Origin: Gnetum montanum
Lineage: Eukaryota; Streptophyta; Gnetopsida; Gnetales; Gnetaceae
Length of the DNA: 64,000 bases
Reading direction: 5' to 3'
NCBI GenBank assembly: GCA_015680685.1
Contig: MNCI01030643.1
Span: 251,279 to 315,278, forward strand
Part shown: positions 56,985 through 64,000 of the stretch, piece after piece
How positions within the stretch are numbered: position 1 is the first letter of the stretch
How the letters are laid out: every line of letters begins with the position of its first letter
Notes under the pieces: model-generated
The model's input: the letters and a program-made list of their open reading frames with translations, nothing else
What the model was told of the DNA's origin: nothing
Database searches by the model: none
Position numbers and translations under genes: made by a program

Positions 56985-57880
56985 TACGGCTTGAGGTACG
57001 AGTGATTCACCGGATTGGTGAACTCGTAGCCATCCATGTTTGCCAGCTTGAAGGCTCCACTCCTGAAGGCTTTAGTGACCATGTAAGGGCCTTCCCAGTT
57101 GGCTGAGAATTTGCTCACATGCTCACAAACGACCTTGAGGATGAGGTCTCCCTTCTATACTGGCCATTGATGTAGGTCTGCACAGTGCTATTGCTATTGC
57201 TTGCTCTGGTAGTGATCTATGCGACTTAGTGTCTATGTGCACTCCTCCTCTATTGAGTTCAGGTTGATGATCCATGACTTATTGTTCTAGGCTTCGCTTA
57301 TGACATCCGCGAGGATCATCTATAGTGATGGTACTTGCAACTCAAAAGGAAACATAGCTTCAGATCCATAAACAAGACTGTAAGGAGTCTTACTTGTCAC
57401 AATTTTGCATGTCGTTCTGTAGGCCCATAGAATGTATAGGATTTGCTCATGCCACCACCTCTTGCTATTGCAAAGAATTCACTTTAGCAAATTGATGATG
57501 GACTTATTTGTAGCCTCTGCCTATCTATTTTCTTGCGGGTAATACGGGGAGGAGAATGATTTCCTGATGCCTAGATTGCTATAGAAGGTTTGGGTTTCCG
57601 TACTACTGAATTATGGTCCATTGTCAGTTATAATAGTCATTGGAAGCCCAAACCTTGTCATGATGTTATCTAGGATGAAATGGAAGATTTGTTGAGACAT
57701 CATTTTCCTCAGGGGAATGGCTTCCACCCACTTAGTAAAATACTCAGTGGCAGTGATAATGAAGCTATGCCCTATAGAGGACTTAGGTGTGATAGGTCCT
57801 ATGAGGTCTAGTCCCCATCGTTGAAAAGGCCACGTGATTTACATTGGATGCAGGTCCATAGGTGACATGTGTATGAGATT
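56985..57880 (-). pseudogene. Integrase of element I
   Basis: Sense frame from about 57840 reads WPFQRWGLDLIGPITPKSS and GHSFIITATEYFTKWVEAIPL. It continues with FGLPMTIITDNGP.FSS, GIRKSFSSPYYPQENRQAEATNKSI and KILCNSKRWWHEQILYILWAYRTT. Catalytic D, D and E (QAEATN) are all present. The C-terminal region has ANWEGPYMVTKAFRSGAFKL and ends with NHSYLKPYY, as in Tat integrases without chromodomain. A few stops occur at Gln positions and two frame changes are likely. Confidence 0.87.
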
Positions 57881-58220
57881 TTTGTATCTCTGGCATGTGT
57901 CACATGTCTTGACTTTCGATAAGTAGGTCATGCTCCATGTGGGGCCAATAGTACCCTAGGCATCTGATCTTCACAGCCATAGCCCTGGGTGCTGTATGTC
58001 CACCACAAAGCCCCTCATGCACTTCATTAACTACCTTCTATGCCTGATCCCCATCCATGCATGCCAACAATATCCCGTCATAGGAGTGTCGGCACAGGGC
58101 GTCATTCCCTATGAGCATATATTGTCTGGCACACTTTCAGATCACATCTCTCGGAGTAGATGTTAGTCCACTTGGGGGTTCTCCATGTTGTAGGTAGGCT
58201 TTAATGTTAGCGTACCACTC
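57881..58220 (-). pseudogene. Integrase N-terminal zinc-binding region of element I
   Basis: Reduced conservation: minus-strand frames show YSTQGYGCEDQMPRVLLAPHG and CHTCQRYKNLIH-like stretches, the place of the HHCC domain preceding the DDE core. Frame changes prevent a clean reading. Confidence 0.5.
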
Positions 58221-58690
58221 CTAGGTATCCATAGCACTGATAGAGGCCACGTGTCCTGCCTGAGTGATAGGATCAGTACATTTGACAATCGAAGTTGGTA
58301 GACTTGCAAACAAGTGTGGTGGAATTCTTAATGCAAGGGTGGCTAAGGCATCTCCCATGGTGTTCTCATTGTGTGGAACATGTTGCAAATCTATGGTTGC
58401 AAATTTCTTAAGCATGATTTTTGCTAGGTCACAGTAGGGTTGCAGGTGCGTAGCTTTGTAGGCATAGACCTCAGTTACTTGATTCACAACTAGTTGTGAA
58501 TCACGGCAAATTGCCAAGTGTTGTATGCGTAGTGTTTGGGAAACTGAGAGTCCTCTGAGTAGCCCCTCATACTCTGCCACATTTTTGGTGTAGGGGAATG
58601 CAAAATGATAAGTAGATAGGTGCATTTCCCTAGAGGGAAACATAATGACAGCAACTGCGCTACCTCCTTGCGTGGTTGAGGCACCGTCGA
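58221..58690 (-). pseudogene. Archaeal-type RNase H of element I
   Basis: A 140-codon open frame (58643-58221) plus upstream LHFDGASTTQGGSAVAVIM. It has NVAEYEGLLRGLSV, LAICRDSQLVVNQVTEVY, HLQPYCDLAKIMLKKF and HVPHNENTMGDALATLA. This is the second RNase H that Tat elements carry between RT-RNase H and integrase. The D, E, D and last D residues of the active site are visible (FDGA, AEYE, RDSQ, GDAL). It degrades RNA in RNA-DNA hybrids, possibly compensating for a weak first RNase H. Confidence 0.87.
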
Positions 58691-59290
58691 AGTGTAAAGT
58701 AGCTTTCAGGTGCTGAGGGATGATGTTGATAGTACCAACATGCTCATTTGGGAATTCAAGATATATGGTTGCATGGTCATCGATGGGTGAGGCTATAAGT
58801 TACATAGCTATGGCTTGACCCTTAGTTGACGATTGGCTTACATAGTGTAGGTCAAATGCTACGGTTAGTGCTTTCCATTGGGCTATCCTGCTTCTTTCAT
58901 ATAGGTTGTTAGTGATAGCCTAGAGTATGTTCCTTTTGCAAATGAAGTTGATTGCACTGTGAAATAGGTAGTGCCTCCACTTTTTTAACGCAAATACTAA
59001 GGCAAGGCAGTTCCTCTCTATTTCGTTGTAATTCTCCTCATGTGCTATTAATGCATGACTCAGGTAATACACTGGTATCCCAGATCTGTCATCTCATTTC
59101 TGACATAGCAATGCTGCGATAGATGTGTCAGAGGTGGCGAGGTATATGAAGAAAGGCTTATCCCTCTACAGTGGATGCACAGTTGGGAGGTGCGAAAGTT
59201 CTTCCTTCAAGTCATCAAAGGCTTGTTGACATTCGGTTGTCCACTCGAAGTTAACCCCTTTCTTTAGAAGATGTTGCATGGGATGTAATC
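58691..59290 (-). pseudogene. RT-linked RNase H of element I
   Basis: Sense frame has FEWTTECQQAFDDLKEELSH, PFFIYLATSDTSIAALL (the first catalytic Asp is replaced in a degenerate LATSD), GIPVYYLSHALIAHEENY, IERNCLALVFALKKWRHYL and SRIAQWKALTVAFDL. It follows the RT thumb directly. Stops are few. Confidence 0.8.
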
Positions 59291-60432
59291 TGTCAGTCAA
59301 CTTTGCTATGAACCTTCAGATGAATTGTACCCTACCTTGCAAGCCACGTAACTCCTTAAGGTTTGTAGGAGGTGCTAGGTTGAAGATGGCCTTGAATTTG
59401 TCAGGGTCCACCCTTATTCTAGCCTTTGATACTACGAACCCTAACATGCATTTGATTTTCACACCGGAGACACACTTGTTAGGATTAAGGCATAGATCAT
59501 GCATTTGAAAACATTTAAGGACTACCCCTAGATCGCGTGGGTGATTAGTTGCTTCCTTGGACTTGACTGCTATATCATCCACATAGTCGTTTAACGTTTC
59601 TAGGATGTAGTCATTGAAGATGTAGGTCATGGCTCACTGGTAGGTTGCTCTAGTGTTATTGAGCCCAAAAGGCATCATGGTGTAATAGAAGGTCCTCCAT
59701 GGGGTCATGAAGGTCATTGTTAGTTGATGCGAATTTGGTTGTAGCCAAAAAAGCCATCCATGAAGGATAACAGAGCATGACTAGCCGTAGTGTCGATGAG
59801 TTGATCAATGCTTGGAAGTGGAAAATCGTCTTTGATCATTACCTTGTTCAGATTCCAAAAGTCTATGCAGATTCATATTCCTCCCATTTTCTTGGAAACT
59901 ATGACGATGTTGGATACCCATTCAGAATAATCAACTATGTAGATGAAACCAGCTTGGTATAGCTTGGTGATTTCATCCCTTACAGTTAGTGCAATTTCTA
60001 TTTTGACTTTATGAGCCTTCTACTTGACTGCCTTCATGCGTGGGTCTAGGACAATGTTGTGCTGTATCAGCCTTAGATCTAAACCCGGCATGTCACTATA
60101 CAACCATGCGAAGACTTTGATGTTGTCTTGCCGAATCTTGGCTACATTTTCGTGCGTCCGAGCGTCTAGGAGGGAGCTAAGATTTAACGTTTTTACTTTC
60201 CCCTTGGATGTGGTCACAGACATCTCAATGAGAGGATCCTCAGTTACATATCCAACCTCCAAATCTAGGGTTCAGACTAGATGCTCGGGTGAGTCTGGGG
60301 ATGTTTCTAAAGATGCTATGGTGTTGGCTATGGTTGAGCCCCAGTCAATCAGGTTTGGGTTTAATTGTATTGTGAGATTTCCATGTGGACCTGCTAAGGC
60401 TAAAGGTGTGGAGAGATCGCAATGGATTTCCA
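59291..60432 (-). pseudogene. Reverse transcriptase of element I
   Basis: A Met at 60432 opens MEIHCDLSTPLALAG, a linker region. Then come NIKVFAWLYSDMPGLDLRL, HNIVLDPRMKAVKQKAHKVK, AGFIYIVDYSEWVSNIVIV and KKMGGICIDFWNLNKVM. FPLPSIDQLIDTTASH, LLSFMDGFFGYNQI and MMPFGLNNTRATYQ follow. The catalytic motif is intact as DYVDDIAVKSK (about 59585), followed by NPNKCVSGVK and PPTNLKELRGLQGRVQFI. This is the full Tat RT order. Only a handful of stops and a frame change near 59740 disable it. Confidence 0.9.
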
Positions 60433-61003
60433 TTTTCTACCTAACTTGTCAAAATGAGATGAAAGCTTGGTTAAGAGGCACTTGTTGGTAGCAATCATGT
60501 ATAAATGTTTTTTTGCAAAGTAATGGCGAGATGTAACTAGTGAAGTATGATGTAAGGATTACAATTTTTCTAGTTTAAAGTCATTGCAAACCGTTATGGC
60601 TTGGAGATGCAGAGTTGCTAAAATAGGAAATGTAAAACTATCAATGCGAGAACATGTAACTACTAAGGAATGCAAAACAGTTGATGCGAAAATGTGAAAC
60701 TCCTAGTTTAGCATCATTGTGGACTACAAACGTGTAGCAGATCAAAAAATGCTAGTTTAAGGTCTTTCTGGACTGATAAAAATGCAACTACGCTATGATT
60801 ACTAGTTTAAGGTCTTTCTAGACTAGGATGATCGAAAATATTTTTTTTTTCATTTTTCAAGAAAGCAAGTAGTTAGCTTGAAGCATGTCAATATTTTAAT
60901 GCTAATAGTGCTATGATGTCGTGGCGAGCATGCTACGCTATATGACGCACTTCGCATTAAATAGAGAGAGAGAGTGGTAAGTTTCCCTTTTTACCATTAT
61001 GAC
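60433..61003 (-). repeat. Minisatellite and spacer between pol of I and gene J
   Basis: Four scattered units with ctagtttaaggtctttctgg (near 60570, 60703, 60753, 60805) match the array downstream of integrase. A T10 run is at about 60840-60849 and a GA microsatellite at 60962-60975. Gag and protease, expected in this direction, are not seen. Confidence 0.75.
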
Positions 61004-61026
61004 CATAAATAGGGATTAAACCCTAG
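61004..61026 (+). promoter_or_regulatory. Promoter-like region of gene J: TATA box and telo-box
   Basis: CATAAATAG (61004-61012) is a TATA-like box, followed by AAACCCTAG (61018-61026), a telo-box often found at plant transcription starts. The first ATG of J is about 135 bp downstream. Confidence 0.5.
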
Positions 61027-61283
61027 TAAGCTCGTCATTCTCACCATAAGAGCGTAGAGCCGATATTCGGAGCACCAAGTAATTTTGGTGCACACAGCGA
61101 TTGTGCTAACAACGAGAAAGGCATTTTTCTACATAGCGATGAGGAAAAATCTACAAGCAGGATGATGGATCCAAAGAAGGAACACATGAATTTGGTGCTT
61201 GCAAAGGTCGAGGAGGTAAAGAAAACCCTAGGGCACGTGAAACAAGCACGAGTTGTGGCACGGAAGGACATGCCATTGACTCG

Positions 61284-61829
61284 GTAGGTTACTATGATTC
61301 CTCTATTTTTCCGTGATTCTATTATCATTTTTTTCTTCTATTGTTCTCTGCTTTCATTTTGTATCCTAGTCTTAGCCACATGTGTTTTCTGTCATTGCAT
61401 TGTTTTGGCCTTTGCATCGCCGCTGTTGTCATGTCGACTGCGGCGAGTGCATATACGTTATGCCATCATTGCATGAAAGGTTGCTTAAACCACCACCACT
61501 GCAGTTGTCATAGCCATGGGGGTTTGGATAGTTTAAGTTACTTGGCCATCAAATGGCGTGACGTAGGATCCTAAGGAGGGTTGGGCTATGCGTGATGTGA
61601 TAGTGCGACCTGTGTTTTGTCGAGGCGTATTGTTAATAACCCTATTAGGATTAATGACTCTATTGCTACGCTAGGCTATTTTCTCTATGCTAATGCTTTC
61701 ATGTTCTTACTATGCTATGTGCGGGAAGAGGATTATGATACACTATATGCATGAACTGCTAGGTATTGCTATGTTGCATGTGCATTGCACTTAGACATGA
61801 TGCTAATACTTGCTGGTTGTGTTGTGTAG
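61284..61829 (+). other. Intron 1 of gene J
   Basis: 546 bp, GTAGGTTA...TTGTGTAG, T-rich. It contains gctacgctaggctat (about 61664), a relative of the palindromic motif in the LTR of element I. Confidence 0.6.
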
Positions 61830-62279
61830 GATGGGGCTAAGGACCATTCTGATTATCCTAGAAATTGCAGGGGTCTTGTGTCATGCGAGCAAACCTGTGG
61901 CCAATGCTCCTCCTCACCAGATATGTGTGGGAGAGCGAGTGCTCTGGTTCAGGAAAGGGGCACAAGACTTCCTACAATTCCTCCTTGATCACTTTAGTGT
62001 GATTATTTGGTGATACCTAGAGGAGGAAGAGGTGGCTGTCATAACCGAAGCCATATTGCCTGGGGCAAGCCAAGGCATCCTAAGGTTTCTGATGGATAGG
62101 GCAATCATGAGTAGGTAGGAAGAAGGATCTAGTCAACGCTCCATAGGGTTAAGTCACTTGGCCTAGATCTAGGATATGCTTGTGTATAACTACTACCACT
62201 GTTACAACACATTATTCATCGCACGTTATATGGCAACATACTTCTAGAACCCACAGGGAACTATCTATTCTGCTGGCGG

Positions 62280-62363
62280 GTGAGTTTTATAGCCTTGTTC
62301 CGCTATGTTGTGTGACCTTGGCCATATTGGCTAAATGCTAATAGTATGTTTGTTTGTTACCAG
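62280..62363 (+). other. Intron 2 of gene J
   Basis: 84 bp, GTGAGTTT...TTGTTACCAG; phase 2 on both sides. Confidence 0.65.
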
Positions 62364-62653
62364 GTTCTACATTAACAATGATGGGGTTCACGACCGACTG
62401 GGTTTGCTGGCTACAACACAGATAGCCCTACAAGAGTTCTCTTCTACTAAGAACCTACGGGCGGGTGTGATTGGTCAATGCGAGGGTGAATACCACACCT
62501 ACTCATACCTATTCCCCATTTCCTATGATCAGTGCAAGGGGTTAGGTTGGCTGGATGAGGAGTGGGCAAAACCCTTCAAACTGACCATGGTTGAACAAGT
62601 TCTAGTTGACCTCCCGCCATTCCCGTTACTGTATAGACCCAGTAGGCTAAGTA

Positions 62654-62737
62654 GTAAGTGGTGCATGCTTAAGTTCCTTTGCAATCTTTGGATTTTCTAT
62701 GTTTTTATGCTAAATTTTTTTGCAAAAACTATTATAG
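62654..62737 (+). other. Intron 3 of gene J
   Basis: 84 bp, GTAAGTGG...ATTATAG, T-rich. It is free of stops and a multiple of three, so it would read as a hydrophobic insert, but composition and borders fit an intron better. Confidence 0.55.
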
Positions 62738-63790
62738 GGGCAAAGAGGCGCCAGGAGGTGATGGTGGTAAACACTGATACACAGGGGGCAAACATCTACT
62801 TCAAATACAGCAAAGTAGATGCGAGCCAACATTGGATAAATGGTGTAGCTTCAGACTCCTTGGTCCAGAACATCCAAAAGGCTAGACTTATGGATCTATT
62901 CCTAGGCCCGAATCTGAGCATTCATGCCACTGAGATGCTTTCCTTGGTTAACTCCTTTTTTGACAAGGTGGGCTACTTCTGTACATGCATACAAGGCATG
63001 CAGGTGGTCATTGAAATCAATGACTAGCTATTTGCAGACCTGTTTAGTGTCCCTACCGATGTCTACTTCATAGGGTCGAAGGGTAAGAGGGAGCTAACCC
63101 TTCAGAAGAAGGACATTCAGGAGTGGTTGGGGATTGCTAAGGAGAAAAAAGGGCTCCCCATGGAGAAGCTTAAAGATGGGCCCGCCAAGGAGATCTACCC
63201 TATCTTTCGTGCTCGTGCATTCCCCCAGCTGCTTACCCAAGGGAAGGTTCTGGGGATTGAGCAGGCCTAGATAATGCATGAGGTCATGGAAGAGGGGGCC
63301 CATTACAACTGGTCCAACTTTCTATGTAAAGGCTTGTAGACTAAAATCTTGGGACTCCGATAGAAATTAGAGTCCTATTCTAATATATATTATGCCTTTT
63401 ACATAGCCTATATGAATTGTTTCATGGATTTTCTTGTGGTTCAAGAGAATGGAATATGGGTCATGCGAAATCGTGACCAGGTTTCAAGACCGTGGATTCA
63501 CCAGATCCTCCGGACCACCCAAGCCCAAGATCCCCTAAATATAATTGGGGAGTCATTCTCTGCGATGACTAAGGATCAGGTGGCTTGCAATGTTTGTGGC
63601 CAGGATAGTATAGGAGAGATGCCCCCTGCTATAGCCAGTAGTGTGTCATAGGGGGAACGTCTCATAGTCGAGACTATGCCCAAAATGTTATAGTAGAAGA
63701 GGCATGACCTAGCTAAGGAAACCGTTCACATGGAGGAAGAGGAGGGGCAGAGACTGTGGCTTAAACTGTAAAGGACGCAACCTCCCATTG

Positions 63791-63925
63791 GTAAACACTT
63801 TTTTCTAATGCTTACTTTGTTATTGTTTGCTACGCTATGCTACGCTAGGTGGTGTAGCATAGCGTAGTGCCTGCTTTAAGCTAACTTGTTTTGGACTAAC
63901 GCAACCATTTTTTTTTTGCTGGTAG
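63791..63925 (+). other. Intron 4 of gene J
   Basis: 135 bp, GTAAACAC...GCTGGTAG with a T-rich end. It contains the imperfect palindrome gctacgctatgctacgc / gtagcatagcgtag (63829-63867). Confidence 0.6.
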
Positions 63926-63953
63926 AGGAAGAAGAAGAAGAAGAAGAAGAAGG
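63926..63953 (+). repeat. (GAA)n tract coding poly-Glu in exon 5 of J
   Basis: Nine or so GAA/GAG-type triplets follow the splice acceptor; in the spliced frame they encode a run of glutamates. Confidence 0.85.
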
Positions 63954-64000
63954 TGACAAAGAGGTGTCAGCCCCTAAGATGGGGGCAACAAATAAAGACA

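Larger units (their letters stand above)
54101..60850 (-). mobile_element. Element I: Tat-like LTR retrotransposon (right end beyond or obscured)
   Basis: Minus-strand element with 3' LTR 54101-55683, PPT, conserved pre-PPT segment, minisatellite, integrase, archaeal-type RNase H, RT-RNase H and a second minisatellite. The second RNase H and the KQKAHKVKI.. / YVDDI.VKSK RT pattern mark the Tat lineage. No gag or protease is found before the antisense gene J, and no 5' LTR is in the window; the element may continue past 64000. Left flank is H internal sequence. Confidence 0.85.
61162..64000 (+). pseudogene. Gene J: five-exon antisense gene of unknown function, decayed, continues past the window
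   Basis: Exons: 61162-61283, 61830-62279, 62364-62653, 62738-63790, 63926-64000+. Every intron begins GT (GTAGGT, GTGAGT, GTAAGT, GTAAAC) and ends AG. Joining the exons keeps one reading frame across all four junctions (phases 2, 2, 1, 1). Exon 1 opens MMDPKKEHMNLVLAKVEEV. Exon 2 has VGERVLWFRKGAQDFLQFLL; exon 3 has FYINNDGVHDRLGLLA and YSYLFPISYDQCKGLGWL. Exon 4 has QHWINGVASDSLV, VPTDVYFIGSKGKREL and KKDIQEWLGIAKEKKG; exon 5 starts with a poly-Glu tract. I do not recognise the family. Thirteen in-frame stops (TAG eleven times, TGA once, TAA once) lie in exons 2 and 4, all where Trp or Gln is plausible, and there is no frameshift. It is antisense to pol of element I. Antisense extra genes are known in Tat-lineage elements, and that is my preferred reading. 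Confidence 0.6.

Noticed and set aside
62654-62737. Transmembrane helix in the protein of gene J
   Set aside because: The hydrophobic stretch coincides exactly with an 84-bp T-rich segment bordered by GTAAGT and TATAG in compatible phase, so it is better read as an intron.
61830-63790. Genetic-code change reading TAG/TAA as glutamine
   Set aside because: Several of the stops stand where tryptophan, not glutamine, is expected, and TGA also occurs. Decay by transitions explains all of them in a plant nuclear context.

Overview
The window looks like intergenic DNA of a large-genome land plant, possibly a gymnosperm, though I cannot name the genus. The basis is the content: Ty3/gypsy elements of three plant lineages (Tekay-like chromovirus, Athila-like, Tat-like), a MULE-type transposase relic and a LINE 3' end, all old, heavily mutated and nested. 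I see no intact cellular gene, no rRNA or tRNA gene, no CRISPR array and nothing bacterial.

Layout. 1-740: 3' end of a LINE reverse transcriptase on the minus strand. 741-2590: AT-rich DNA with short tandem duplications. 2590-14262: a satellite-like array of about 125-135 bp units, split by a full-length Tekay-like element B (3321-13377, minus; LTRs 3321-6099 and 10589-13377). 15560-18270: MULE transposase relic C (plus). 19036-36266: Athila-like element D (minus), with an extra reading frame in the env-like position and most of its pol missing. Nested inside D's gag is Athila-like element E (26634-35406, minus), whose RT is joined in frame to integrase. At the right edge of D, in its 5' LTR, sits Tat-like element F (36267-52451, plus), which has gag-pro but no pol. 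F's 3' LTR is itself split by Athila-like element G (45037-51976, minus) with a perfect 5-bp target duplication. 52970-53977 is an Athila-like LTR in plus orientation with its primer-binding site (H). H is broken by Tat-like element I (from 54101, minus), which has a nearly complete pol with two RNase H domains. To the right of I's pol is J (61004-64000 and beyond): a promoter-like region followed by five plus-strand exons with GT/AG borders and compatible phases, antisense to the retroelement.

How the parts relate. D, E, F and G each lack part or all of pol, so they look non-autonomous. B and I keep recognisable pol but carry many stops. Nearly all in-frame stops in coherent frames are TAG, TAA or TGA where glutamine or tryptophan is expected, with few frameshifts. 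That fits long-term transition decay, probably of methylated cytosines. Inferred nesting: satellite before B; D before E and before F; F before G; H before I.

The observation most worth following is J: a multi-exon, unrecognised antisense gene, probably carried by a Tat-lineage retrotransposon. It shares a GCTACGCTATG-type motif with that element's LTR.
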